A DNA stretch of 64,000 nucleotides, from assembly GCA_947095535.1 (NCBI GenBank), contig OX352772.1:213939620-214003619 (forward strand). The letters run 5' to 3'. Both the position numbers and the translations under genes were made by a program. Within the stretch, counting starts at the first letter, position 1; the number at the start of each line of letters is the position of its first letter. Shown piece by piece: positions 11,474-22,460 of this stretch. The stretch is from Poecilobothrus nobilitatus. Taxonomy: Eukaryota > Arthropoda > Insecta > Diptera > Dolichopodidae. Under the pieces are notes generated by a model. That model ran no database searches, was not told the origin of the DNA, and saw only the letters and a list, made by a program, of their open reading frames with translations.

Positions 11474-11479
11474 CTTCCG
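11474..11479 (+). repeat. Left 6-bp target-site duplication of Polinton P1 (CTTCCG)
   Basis: CTTCCG directly precedes the AG start of the left terminal inverted repeat, and the identical hexamer follows the right terminal repeat at 43160-43165. Six-bp duplications and 5'-AG ends are diagnostic of Polinton/Maverick integration. Confidence 0.9.
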
Positions 11480-11965
11480 AGTAGTATAAATATAGCGGTT
11501 CTGCAGCACATAAGGCGAGTATGAAATGAGAATGTTCGAAATGTTTTAAGGGATAATGGAATTGATTTTAGGATTAGAAGGTTGGATGATTTAGTCCTAT
11601 TGATTGAAGGTTGGATAATTTAGTACTTGAAATTATGCTAATAAGAAATGAGTAATAATGAAATAATAAGAGTGATTATCTGTAATAGTATAAAACATTT
11701 GTTTTTAATTTTGAATGTATACTAAAGCGTTAAACATAAAAACAAGTTCTGGGAATACCAGATATAAATAAGAATTTGATTTTTGAATAATAGTAGACAT
11801 TCTTATCTGTATTAATTGAGTGAACATTTGGTTTTAGTTTTTCTGCACACTTTCTTAAGTCAGAAACTATGATGATAAGAAAATAAGAATTGGGTTATAA
11901 AATAATAGGAGTTCTTATCTGTATTATTTTAGTGAACATTTGGTTTTAATTTTTTTGTAGAATAC
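11480..11965 (+). repeat. Left terminal inverted repeat of P1
   Basis: It is inverted relative to 42335-43159. Matching blocks run from the AG tip through TCGAAATGTTTTAAG, GATTAGAAGGTTGGATGA, AATTATGCTAATAAGAAA, CAGATATAAATAAGAATT and GAACATTTGGTTTTA. It lacks about 300 bp present in the right repeat (about 42700-43010). A roughly 110-bp unit ending in GAACATTTGGTTTTA is tandemly duplicated (about 11781-11849 and 11893-11958). Confidence 0.85.
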
Positions 11966-12382
11966 ATGAAAGAGAGCAGTAGAAAAAAAAATCATGAACT
12001 TTAAAAATCTTTTCCTTTATAAAGTAAGTTGAAGAAAGAAATTCATATCATTTACCAAATATAACTCAAAAAAATCAGTCAAAACAATTAATAGTACATA
12101 TGAGAATTTACTTTTGTTTTATTAATGATTAATGATTAATAATTAATAATACTAAATCAGCTCCTACTTCTAATATAAGGGTAGATGAATCAGCCTACGG
12201 AAGCGCTAATTTTGATATACATCTTCCAAAAAATGAAACTATTAAAGTAAATCTATCAGTGCAATTACTTACTATTCCAACTTTTTATTTATTGACTCCT
12301 TCATATTAATATCTTTTTTCTCTATACTTAAATAGGAATATCGTTCGACTTGAATTAAGATATTTAAATAATGACATGAATT
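11966..12382 (+). other. P1 left arm, possible remnant coding frame at 12147-12308
   Basis: After the TIR the sequence is AT-rich. A plus-strand frame without ATG at 12147-12308 (about 53 codons) reads with balanced composition (RVDESAYGSANFDIHLPKNE) and looks more protein-like than its surroundings. I do not recognise the family. It could be the remains of a terminal P1 gene. Confidence 0.3.
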
Positions 12383-13702
12383 ATGAACAACAACTAACAA
12401 TTGTTTGTAAGTTGAAAAATATTAACAATTTCATATTTTTATTTATTATGAACAACAATTGTTAAAAGTAACAATTGGCAACTATTGTGAATTAAAGAAA
12501 CAACTGTCAATTCAAAATTGTTTAAAATACTCGGTTTTATTTTCGTTTTCAAATATATTTTTCATAAATAAAATTATTGGTTTTGAAGTGTTTATTAATA
12601 TTTAAAAATTATAAATTATTATTCAGTTCTTTAACTAAGGCTTCTCATTTATTATTTATTGTTGGGAGCGCCACGAAATCCTAAAAAAAAAAAATTTCAA
12701 ATGACAAAATCCCAAATTGTAAGATCCCAAAATTTTAAAAAGTAATGCAAATTCACAAATTTAAGAATTATTACAAAATGAAAGAATTGTTTAATAGGAT
12801 TTTCAAGCTGAAGCCCATTAGGATTATTAAGAAGAAAATTTATTTTTTTAAATATTTAAGAAAAATTTATTTTCTGCGTCGTTTCATTTCGCTTTTGTAC
12901 ATTTATGTATGTAAAAGCAAGTGTCTTAATTTGGAGCAATTTTTGTTGGGTATAAAATTAATGTTATACGCTTTTTCCAGAATATTTATAAAAAGAAATA
13001 TAAATATGTAAGAATATATATTCCTTTTTACATTTTTTGCATTCAAAGACTTTTTACATTTTTTTTCTACAATTTTTGTATTCAATATTTTTGTTTTCAA
13101 TAAATCGACGCACATCCGAAAAAAATTCAATTCCTATACATCATTATTCAATGATAAGAAAACTCCTCTGGGATTTTGGTATTTTCGGATTTTGAATTTT
13201 GAGATTTTGAGTTTTAAGATTTTGAATTTGGGAATTTTGTAATTACGATTTTGTATTTGGTACTTTGTATTTGGGATTTCGTCGCCAGCCTTTTATCGTT
13301 GGCTTACTGCATGCATCTTTGACAACTTCAAATTTTTTTTTCAGCAGTTCAATTATTTTATTTATCTGACTTCTATTTTACGCTTCTATTTGTAATAACC
13401 TTTATCCTGTAATAGTTAATAGGTAAAATTTTACTTAAATTTTATATTTTAACTAAAACAAATAAATAAAATAAAAAACAAACGACTTTAACAATTGAAA
13501 TTTTCTAGTTGTTCAAATTGACAGTGAAATAACAACTAAATTGTCTTTCATAATACTTTTTTCAGTTGTTTATTTTTAAAAAATTCACCATACAATTTAC
13601 AACAACTGCCAGTTGTTAATTGTTGTTCATAATTTAATTGAGACAATCTAGTTGTTGAGAAACAACTCACAATTGTTAGTTGTTCTTCATAATTGACGTA
13701 AA
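12383..13702. mobile_element. MITE-like inverted-repeat element (AACAACAACTAACAATTG ends)
   Basis: The left end GAACAACAACTAACAATTGT and the right end, read on the other strand, GAAGAACAACTAACAATTGT are inverted repeats. The similarity continues inward for roughly 180 bp through several AACAACT/AGTTGTT blocks. No transposase is present. It sits in the P1 left arm, and another inverted-repeat element is nested inside (12661-13291). Confidence 0.65.
12661..13291. mobile_element. Nested inverted-repeat element with CGACGAAATCCCAAA-type ends
   Basis: The left end GGGAGCGCCACGAAATCCTA and the right end, read on the other strand, GGCTGGCGACGAAATCCCAA are imperfect inverted repeats. They continue into arrays of short CAAAATCCC/GGGATTTTG units on both sides. 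The middle (12745-13130) is a Lys/Ile/Phe-rich low-complexity stretch whose open frames on both strands have no recognisable domain. Its position inside the 12383-13702 element indicates a later insertion. Confidence 0.55.
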
Positions 13703-14177
13703 TATGATTTTATTTAAAAATTTCTTTAAATAATTTAAAACTGTTTAGAACAGCGATTTTAGTATGTATAAATTTTCAAATGAACAAAATCCATAATGAT
13801 TAAAACCACATCACGGAATTTCTTTAGATTTATTTTTAAATAAATATTTTAAACTTGTTGAATTATGGTTCAACTAGATCGATCGCAGTATATTCAACCA
13901 TATTACTAATCCACTTCTTTTTTTCATTTAATATAAATTCTAGTTCGATTTTTTATATAAATTTTTAAAAAAATTTTTCGTACATATTTGACTATAAACA
14001 GGTAAGCGTTAAAACTTAAGTAATTGTCATCTTCCGAAAGTGGGGGTACTGGGTGAAGTGAAGACCCAGGGGGTAGTTCAAACTACTTCAACATTCTGGA
14101 TCCTATAGATAAACATAAAAGAAAACTAAAAAAAACTTTCACAATCACCCAATTTAAACTCAGTAATCAACTTTCCA

Positions 14178-14818
14178 GTGTTAAAAAAACCAGATATAAA
14201 AATTAATTTTACAAATAATCAACCAAAGTTTATCTTAATTAAAAACAAAGATCCATCAAAACCATTAAAAAACCTAAACATTTTCGCTTTAACAAAAGCC
14301 ATTCAAGGTGTGTTAGAAAATATAGAAAGCATGTCTTTCACTAGAGAAGGTCACTTGCTAGTACTTTGTAAAAACGAATATCAAGCAAGCAAATTTATAA
14401 AAACAAAAGTATTGGCCAAATTATGTGAAATTGAAGCAGTCCTACATCCTACACTAAATTCATGTAGAAGTATTATATATGCCCCTATAATTACAGATTT
14501 GTCTGAGAATGAAATTGCGGAAGGTATGGCAGATCAAGGAGTTGTAGCTTGTAAAAAACTAACAAAATTTGCAAACGGTTTAGTTTTAAATACACATTTA
14601 CACATACTTACTTTCGACTCATATGAACTCCTAAAAAAGTTAAAATTGGTTTCATGATATTTTCTGTTGAACATAACATACCTAAACCAATTCAGTGTAA
14701 AAATTGTTTTATGTTAAATCATGCAACTAAAAGATGCACAAATGATAAAAAGTGTGAAATTTGTGGATCAAGTTATCATGAACCTGATAACTGTGACAAA
14801 GTTTCTTGTAGCAATTGA
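14178..14818 (+). pseudogene. LINE ORF1 (gag-like, CCHC zinc knuckles)
   Basis: The first frame (14178-14657) is a basic, Lys/Asn-rich protein of about 159 codons. After a frameshift near 14655 the next frame shows two CCHC knuckles in tandem: CKNCFMLNHATKRC and CEICGSSYHEPDNC, both with C-x2-C-x4-H-x4-C spacing. A third begins at SCSNC before a stop near 14816. Such proteins bind LINE RNA and package it with ORF2 protein. A further Asn/Lys-rich frame (14721-15062) and the region to 15335 may hold a decayed C-terminus. Confidence 0.7.
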
Positions 14819-15413
14819 ACATAGATCTACCAACATAAAATGTCCAGCTTTACAAAAAAAAAAAGCAATTTTAAAACATAAAACTATAAAAAAAAGTTCC
14901 TATAAAACTGCCACAGAATACGTAAACAACAATCAATATCAATTTCCTAATTTCAATACTTCTAAAGAAGAACTTTTTACTGCTATAAATTTAGTAAAAG
15001 AAAAACAAAATTTACAAAAAAAATACTTAGCCAATAATAAAAATAAACAAATTAATCCATAAAACTCAGTTAATTATAACAACACCCAATAAACAAACAC
15101 TCAAAAAAATTACTCAGTCAATAATATTTCAAATGAAAAACTTATATCCCCTAACACCACATCTCAGAATAATCAAAACAACTCCACTTTAATTCTAAAA
15201 AATATTCAATATAAAACAACACCAGAATCAAATATAAATACAACTTTAACTTCCAATTTTCAAATTCCTTTAAACGCAGCAAGTAATACAAATCTTCCAA
15301 ATATTGAAAACGATTCTTTCCATATGGAATTTAATTAAGATTTATAATACCAAGTAATTTCTCATAGTAATTAATAATTTTTCTTTAATTTCATTTTTTT
15401 TTTTTTTTTAAAT

Positions 15414-18340
15414 ATGAATTTAATAATTTTACAATGGAATATCAATGGTTTTCAGAACAATTACAATAATCTTCAAATTTTAATTAATAAGTATCAACCA
15501 GATATTGTAACATTACAAGAGACACATATCTCATTAAATAAAAAAATGTACGTACCAAGAATGTACGATAGTACATTCACAAATTCTCAAAACAATACAA
15601 GCTCTAAACATGGAGTTGGTCTGCTGATCAAAAAAACAATTCCTTACAAATATCCACTACCCAATATACCATAACAGCAGAAATTCGTTCAAATACAAAT
15701 TTTAAAATAGTCTCAGCATATTACCCACCTAGCATCAAGATTTCATCATATGACCTTGAACAAATCATTCACATTATTCCTGGTCCTCATTTAATCACAG
15801 GTGACTTTAACGGTTGGAACCCGCTTTGGGGTGCAGAAATTACTAATCAAAGAGGAACAATAATAGAAAATTTCATATTAGCTTCTGATCTCTTAATTCT
15901 AAACAACGGCAATCCAACACATTTTTCTACCCATAACTCCTTCACACACGTTGATTTATCAATTTGTTGAAGCTATTTGGCGCCCAAATGCACCTGGAAT
16001 ATAATCGAAGATCTTCATGTCAGTGGTCATTTCCCAATTTCAATTAAAATACTCAATCAATCAAACCAATTACCTAATTTTATTCCTAAATTTAAATTAC
16101 ATTTGGCTAATTGGAAAAAATATCAAGCCAATATTAACACATAGCTCTCCAATATCTCCGTTTCTGGAAATCGAGATCCTTCGAGACTGGAAAGTAGCCA
16201 CAATCATCCCCATTTCCAAACAAAACAAACCAATAGACCAATTAGAAAGTTGTAGACCAACTACACTATTGCCCTGTCTAAGTAAAGTTCTTGAAAAAAT
16301 TGTTTCTACTCGGATACTTTGGTATCTTGAGAAAAAAATACTAATAAAAGATAACCAAGTGGCCTTCAAACCCTCAAAAGGTACAATGGACTCCCTCTTA
16401 TATATCGATCACCTAGTAACAAACTCTATATCAACAAAAAGCCATATTTCAATTTTATCTATAGATTTCAAAAAAGCTTTTAATCGTATCGGTATGCACG
16501 TCGTCTGTAATCAACTTAAAATTTGGGGGCAGTAAAATTATTAAACTTATAAAATCCTATTTAAGCAGCCGGAAATTTAGAGTAAAAATTCACAACAACT
16601 ATTCAAATATATTTTCCTTAAATAACGGTCTTCCCCAAGGCTCACCTTTGTCGGTGACTCTATTTTTTATTGCATTTAACAATAAACATACGCTGTATGC
16701 CGACGATCCCTATTAAATTTTCAAGATAAATGATATTGATAATATAAAATCTATTTTACTTAATATTTTTAATAAAATTTCTGATTGATCCAATAACTCA
16801 GGTGCGACTATCTCCTTAAGCAAATGCAAACATCTTCATATTTGCAAAAAACAAAAATGCAATGATATAAAATTTTATATAGAAAACCATTTGATACCCA
16901 ACGTATCAGAATTAAAAATTTTAGGTCTATTATTCGATAAAAGTACAGCTGGAAAAGTTACATTGAAAATTTAAAAAAATCAATATTAATTAGGCTAAAT
17001 ATTGTAAAATCTTTTTCTAACAATAAAAGCTTAGCACATATCAACTCCAAAATCAACATAATACAGAATCTAATATTATCAGAAATCGAATACGGTTTAC
17101 CAATATACGGAAAGAGCAGATCCAAAACACATTTGCAGCAACTAAATGCGGTTTACCACGCAGCAATTCGTATAGGTAGTGGTGCTTTCCGTACAACACC
17201 TGTGGCCAATATGTTAATTGAATCGGGACTTCCATCCTTAAAAAACCGTTACAGAAGACTCACAATGAGAATTATACCTAAATTATTGTATTCTTATAAC
17301 TCTCCCATACAAAATGAATTAAAGAATATTCTGAAAAGAAAAAAATGCTCAAAAATTGAATCTGCAACCTCACTTGCCACGGTTCTAGCTAAGAAGCAAC
17401 AAGTTCCACCAAAGATTCCCAAAAAATCAGTTTCTATCTATCCTCTATGGAACTTGGGTAACACTGCAGTTAATCTTACACTTGCCAATTATCCAAAAGG
17501 ATCAACCGACAATTCCATATTCAAACAAGTATTCCTAGAAATTTCGCTTAACCTACATAACAAAGGATGGAAAATTTACTATACTGATGGGTCAAAAACA
17601 AAAAATGCAACCGGATAAGCAGTCATAAATGACAAAAACCAAGTAACAACGCTTGACAGATTACACCCAGACGCATCTATATTCCACGCTGAAAGTCATG
17701 GCACTTTGTCAGCCCTACTGGTAACATCAAAACTTAAGGGCAAATTTTGTGTTTGCTCTGACAAATGTTCAGTACTAAAAACCATAACAAATCTCAAGAA
17801 CCACACTCCAATAATTAATTTCATCAGAGATATTCTAATCAAAAATCGTACAAAACTTCAACTTCTTTAGATTCCTGGCCATGCTAATATTCTTGGCACA
17901 GCTGACAAGGAAGCAAAATATTCAACTATAGCCCCAATAATTACAGCAGACTGGTCCCTAAATAAACAATATATGAAAAGGTTTTTTAAAAAACAGTTCA
18001 GTAATATAAACTATGTAAACTGCAATCAACACTACAATTCAATAAACCCAAATAAAATCAAGGCTACTTTCTCATGCAGCTAAGCAAAAAAGAAATTACA
18101 AACTTTATTCGTCTTCGACTAGGCCACACAAAACTAATCAAAGATTACCTGTTCTCAAAACCAATTATTAAACCAACTTGTCAACTTTGCAAAACATAAC
18201 AATAGAACACTTTCTTAATACTTGTTGATATTTTGATAATCACAGAAAAAAACTTTTTTCAAATGACCCTACAGAACTTCTCAAAGCTACAACTACAGAA
18301 AATATTATTCTAATAAACAAATTTTTAAAACTAACTTAAA
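15414..18340 (+). pseudogene. LINE ORF2: APE endonuclease, reverse transcriptase, RNase H
   Basis: The APE domain starts at 15414 (ILQWNINGF, then TLQETHIS with the catalytic Glu) and continues after a shift (VSAYYPPS, TGDFNGWNPLWG, FTHVDLSI) to about 15968. The RT follows: RPTTLLPCLSKVLEK, SIDFKKAFNRI, GLPQGSPLSVTLF and LYADDPY (active-site Asp pair, about 16695). RNase H reads YYTDGSK, HAESHGTLSAL, CSDKCSVLK and PGHANILGTADKEAK (17570-17920). The end has RLGHTKLIKDYLF and a CQLC motif. A piece between APE and RT (about 16140) is missing, and several stops and shifts are present. The enzyme would nick the target and copy the RNA in place. Confidence 0.8.
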
Positions 18341-18618
18341 TAGATTTTCACATGCTTTAATTATTTTGTATACTAATTAAAAATGTTTGTAAACTTTCCA
18401 GCTGCACTTCGTTAAAAATAATTCAATTGTAACATACAGTTATTATAATAAAAAAAAAAAAAAATTAAAAAAAAAAAATAAAAAAAAAAAAAATTAAAAA
18501 AAAAAAAATGTAACAAATGAATTATTTTTTATTTATATTCTAGAAAATTCTTATTTTTAATTTTTTTTTTTTTAATTTATTTTCTTTTGTTAATACTATT
18601 TGTATGTAGAATATTATG

Positions 18619-19150
18619 CAAAAAAGAAAGAAAAAAAGGAAAAATTTTTTTTTTTGTTATTAATCTTCTCGATAACAGAATAAAATACGAGCCAAAGACC
18701 ATGCAGTTTACTCCGATTTTTAAATTCAACATCAACTGCTCCAATTTTTAAATTTTCATTTTGATGTCTGGTGTCGATAATATGAAACGTATTGTTTTTG
18801 AATTCTTCTAAAGAGAGAAAAGGTTCTGATGTTGGATGATTATAGTATTTTTCTCTAAAGTTTGTATAAGTGATGTAAGCAACAGCATAACGATCTCGAT
18901 CAAATGATAAGTTCATATCCTCATATGGATAAGACTCTGAATTTAAATATACTCTCAAATTAGTAATATCATAATGATCAAATTTTGCGGGATCTTTCGT
19001 AATATTTCCACTTCTATCTGTTTGTAAAGCAAATATTATAAAACGAGGATTCTCAAGTTGTGAAGTTGTTTTAACTTTCCAAATATAATGAGTGGAACCT
19101 ACTGGTAAAAATGGATTATCATATAGCTCCCATTTTCTAAATGCTAATTA
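18619..19150 (-). pseudogene. P1 double-jelly-roll-like capsid protein, C-terminal part
   Basis: A continuous minus frame without ATG (about 19150-18619) reads RKWELYDNPFLPVGSTHYIW, then ENPRFIIFALQTDRSGN, then VYLNSESYPYEDMNLSFD and a YYNHPTSEPFLSLEEF segment. This is the C-terminal half of the insect Polinton-encoded proteins annotated as double jelly roll-like. The family forms the icosahedral shell of virus-like particles. The gene order and the matching N-terminal part at 19415-19792 support one original gene whose middle is missing or scrambled (19151-19414). Confidence 0.75.
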
Positions 19151-19414
19151 TAGCACCTCGTTTAATTGACTTATATAAATTTAATTTTAAGGAGCTAAGT
19201 TAATCTGCTTAATTAATATGTTGGACTCTCCATTGTACTTTTGAAAGTTTAATTTTTCGTTTTTCCGCTACATCTGTACAATATCAGGCATTATAATTCG
19301 TGGAAGAGCGCGATAATATTAATTCATGTTTTGCATTTGGTATAATACTTTTGTAATCTTCAGCCAACCCTAGTATTCGTCTTAACGAAATACAGTAATT
19401 GAAGAATATATTTT

Positions 19415-19792
19415 TTACTTTAATTTGTTTATCTGTTGACCTGCCAAGAGCGATACTTTACACACACATATATCCACAATACCCACATTATGGTTATGAT
19501 CAATTTCTTTCCCATTCAGTTTATAACGTATATCATCAAATAAAAAAGCTATAGCATTATTAGCTAGTGTAGTTTTTATTACTGGAACACCAACATCATC
19601 ACCTTTAGGACCAGAAAGTATACCTTCAATATATATCCAACTAGCTGAGGGTATTATATTTAAGTTTTGATTCTGTATTTGAATTCGAATGATGTCATTA
19701 TTATCGTAGTCTTCTGAAAATGAAGAATATGTATTATAATGAATATTATTGATTGTTTCGTCGAATATTGGTTCTTCAAATAAATTAATCAT
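19415..19792 (-). pseudogene. P1 double-jelly-roll-like capsid protein, N-terminal part
   Basis: This begins at an ATG (19792). It contains the conserved pattern IRIQIQNQNLNIIPSASWIY (start of the first jelly roll), IEGILSGPKG, and NNAIAFLFDDIRYKLNGKEI followed by DHNHNVGIVDICVCK. These are the usual first-domain signatures of the double-jelly-roll-like family in insect genomes. The frame degenerates after about 125 codons. The start is supported by the short spacing from the preceding small frame (19949-19800). As the major capsid it would be the main structural product of P1. Confidence 0.8.
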
Positions 19793-19799
19793 TGTTATT

Positions 19800-19949
19800 T
19801 TATTTTTTTAGCTTAAGCTGTAATGATTTGAAAAAATTTTGATTTTCTTTTGTTAATAAACTTTTAAAGCTGTTATACTGATTGTGAGAATGAGATTCTT
19901 TACTATCCCAATATTTATACATATTAGAATTCTTATTAAATACAATCAT
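19800..19949 (-). CDS. Small P1 protein between capsid genes (49 codons)
   Basis: This short intact frame starts just after the stop of the upstream virion-type gene and ends 7 bases before the capsid ATG. It is basic, rich in Lys, Asn and Ser, and ends in a SLLTKENQNFFKSLQLKLKK-type amphipathic tail. I do not recognise a domain. Its tight placement suggests a real small P1 gene or the tail of a larger decayed one; it may also be chance. Confidence 0.35.
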   Translation of the reverse strand: MIVFNKNSNMYKYWDSKESHSHNQYNSFKSLLTKENQNFFKSLQLKLKK

Positions 19950-19952
19950 TAT

Positions 19953-20600
19953 GTTTTTGTAAATTTAATCTTAGCATTAGTTTCACTTCGAAAGTTAATT
20001 AAATCATCGTTCTGATCAATTAGTTTGATTGTTATTGAAGTTATTGTTTTGACGTTCACTGGCAAATAAATAACATTCCCAGGAACTTCAATTATTTTAT
20101 AGCCAGGACCGACTCCAATAAAAAATGAATGTAAAATATGGACATATTTACCATTTAAGTATATTCATTCAATGATATTGCACTCAATTCGTATAATATT
20201 AATTTTATTTATATCAACGGGAAGTTCTGATTCATGACATAAATTAGGTTCTAGTTTTGTCGTACTAAAACCCAACAATTTACATATTGTACCCTTCTGC
20301 TCGAAATCAATCACTTTTGTAGAAAGAAGTTCACATTTTAAAGTATTATTATTTGCTCTCAGTTGTAGTACTTCTAAATCAACTTTAACAATTTCAAGAC
20401 CTTTTATGAGAAATTCTTGAATATCTTCATTTTCGAGCCAGTAGGGATAGTGATAATTCTATTATCAAAAATAAATCTATTATTTCCATCATCAATGTTT
20501 GGTATAGAATTATAAGTTTGAAAATCTATTAGCCCACATACATAATCGTTATAATCTACCGTTCACATACATAATTTTCATACTATATAACCCTTTGTTT
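19953..20600 (-). pseudogene. P1 conserved virion-type protein, possibly minor capsid
   Basis: The degenerate minus frame contains FETYNSIPNIDDGNNRFIFD-like segments (about 20520), then RANNNTLKCELLSTKVIDF, CKLLGFSTTKLEPN, LPVDINKINIIRIECNI, FFIGVGPGYKIIEVPGNVIY and VNVKTITSITIKLIDQ, ending at FRSETNAKIKF. I recognise this as a protein repeatedly found beside double-jelly-roll-like and DUF8207 genes in insect Polintons. Its function is not established; a minor capsid or vertex role is an inference from its neighbours. One in-frame stop (about 20166) and a frameshift near 20450 break it. A frame starting at about 20745 may be its decayed N-terminal part or another gene. Confidence 0.6.
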
Positions 20601-20869
20601 AACTTAAATCAAAGACTGGAACACATCTTGCTGAATCGTGATGGTAAAAATATGAGGAATGAATCATCAATCTCACATAATGTACTTAAACGATATTTGG
20701 TTACTATTCGCCTAGCAGATGATATATGATATATTTTGCTCATTTCTAGATCGAAACATATTTTAGTTTCGGGTAAACTATTTAATTTGTTTAATCTTTA
20801 TAATGTTTTATCCATGTTTGGGAGTTGAACTAGTTTTGATTGACTAAAATGAACCTAGCTGCTATTTAT

Positions 20870-21380
20870 ACAAGGAAAAATGTTTTAATATTTTCTTTTT
20901 TCTGATAGGAATACTAAAAGTAGTAGTATATCTTAATATTTCTAATATTATTAAACCAAATGTTTACAACCGATAGAGATAGGAATAATAGAATACTTCT
21001 GTTTTTTCTTTTACTGAGTAATTACTAAATAGTAAACTTAAATTACAAACGCTTGAAATTGAACTTGAAATAATGCTAATATGAAAATAAGAAATGAGTA
21101 ATAGAATGAGAATATGAGTAATTTATATATTTTCTTATCTTATAAAACTTTTATTTTTAAAATGTCACGGAATTTCAGTTCTAAAAAAAAAAATAATTAT
21201 AAAATAATTATAGTAATAGGTCTTCTTAGTGCGCATTTGGTTCTAGAATTTTTTCTCATATATATTTTAATAAACCGTGCTTAAAGTATAGATTTTAAAA
21301 TAAATTAATGTTTAAAGTTTATAGATAAACACAAAGTAATTTACATTTCAGTTCAAATCAAATGCTGAAAGGAAAAAAGA
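20870..21380. repeat. Internal P1 segment resembling its terminal repeat
   Basis: The sequence contains GAAATAATGCTAATATGAAA, then AAGAAATGAGTAAT, and later GCGCATTTGGTTCTAG. These parallel the TIR blocks AATTATGCTAATAAGAAATG and GAACATTTGGTTTTAG in the same order. No gene is visible. It separates two minus-strand gene blocks of P1, so it could be an inter-cassette copy of the terminal sequence. Confidence 0.45.
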
Positions 21381-21473
21381 AATAAAAGAGTAAACCAATA
21401 TTTAGTATTCATAAATCACTTTATTTATTTTTAATTATATCATATAATGACGTTAATTTCGTAATTCTTAACA

Positions 21474-21707
21474 TTATAGTTTTAGCTGTGAAACAGGGGC
21501 AAGTTTCAGGAAATGAATCAGATGAATTTGATGTATATGGATATCCCAATGAAAACCGCAATCTTTTGTCTCTTTTTGTGTAGAATTTTTAAATTGTAAA
21601 AGAAAATCAAAATGATGTATTAGTAGATTATAATGCTCCTCTAAAAGAATATTTTCATATTCATTTAGAAAAATATTTAGTTTGTATTCGATTTGTGGTA
21701 CATACAT
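21474..21707 (-). CDS. Small P1 protein of unknown function (77 codons)
   Basis: This intact minus frame starts at ATG 21707 and lies 74 bases downstream of the DUF8207-like gene on the same strand. It is rich in His, Leu and aromatic residues (LLIHHFDFLLQF, CGFHWDIHIHQIHLIHFL) and predicted mostly helical, with no obvious signal or membrane segment. I do not recognise the family. Position and strand suggest it belongs to P1's late (virion) block. Confidence 0.45.
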   Translation of the reverse strand: MYVPQIEYKLNIFLNEYENILLEEHYNLLIHHFDFLLQFKNSTQKETKDCGFHWDIHIHQIHLIHFLKLAPVSQLKL

Positions 21708-21780
21708 GTTTAATTGATATAAACTAATCGTTTTTTCATTCTGTTCTTGGTTTATTTATAATTCTTTGAAAAATCAAATA

Positions 21781-22460
21781 TTATTCAATTACATTAGCTT
21801 CTCTCAACTCTTCAACAATCGAATTGATTACATTATGATTGTTATTATTACTAGCTGTTTGTGATGCGATTAGAAGTCTTAATCTATTGACTAACTGATT
21901 TGGATCATCCCAATTTGCATATTGAACAGGTTTTTTTGAAGATATTATAGTAGATGTTTGCGGATGTATTGCAATACTTTTATTAGTTAGGGCTTTTCCT
22001 ACTTTTTGGCCTCTTATATTATATTGATGTGTAAAAAGTGTTCGTATAATATTTTTATACTTATAACCCTTATTTGCTTTAATTTGCTCTGATGAATCAT
22101 AATTTCTTCGAAGTGCATTAGTTTTCTCTAAAATTTTTTGATGTTCTTTAAAATCATTTTCTGTGTAACTTTTAGGTTTCAGTTCAAATATAAGATCATA
22201 CAGACCAACAGTTCCATTATAGATCACTTCATCAATAATTATATTATTATTTCTTTTATCAATATTGAAAGCCGAATTACCTAATTTTCTTATGTTTGAT
22301 TTCCGATCATAGCTCTTATCAAGCTGAGACTTATTATAGTTGTATAGAGGTGTTGATGTCGTGAAACTCTCAAAATATGTTTCTGCTTTCTTTGGTGTTT
22401 TTATTTTGAATAAACTCGAATTAATTTCATGATCATTATTTTTTTTTTCTTTATTATTAA
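21781..22460 (-). pseudogene. P1 DUF8207-like protein, C-terminal region
   Basis: Reading from about 22460, the frame has a polar N-terminal stretch, then VIYNGTVGLYDLIFELKPKS, YTENDFKEHQKILEKTNALR, KGYKYKNIIRTLF and a C-terminal helix WDDPNQLVNRLRLLIASQ ending in ELREANVIE. This is the signature layout of the DUF8207 family seen in insect Polintons, whose role is unknown. An ATG-initiated frame begins at 22227, but homologous-looking sequence continues upstream. An N-terminal piece with Lys/Arg-rich helices may lie at 22990-23200, separated by an AT-rich gap. Confidence 0.7.

Larger units (their letters stand above)
13990..18510 (+). mobile_element. I-like LINE with ORF1 zinc knuckles and RNase H
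   Basis: A short GC-richer 5' leader (about 14030-14100) is followed by ORF1, then ORF2 with endonuclease, reverse transcriptase, RNase H and a C-terminal Cys motif, and ends in an A-rich tail (18452-18506). An RNase H domain after the RT places it in the I-element group. It is inserted in the left arm of P1, between the MITE and the capsid gene. Stops, frameshifts and an internal deletion make it defective. Confidence 0.8.

Noticed and set aside
12745..13130. Lys/Ile/Phe-rich frames on both strands inside the MITE
   Set aside because: Low-complexity A/T sequence; no motif, and frames on both strands are equally long.
18452..18510. Long A/T homopolymer stretch as a possible assembly gap
   Set aside because: It fits the A-rich tail of the I-like LINE that ends immediately upstream.
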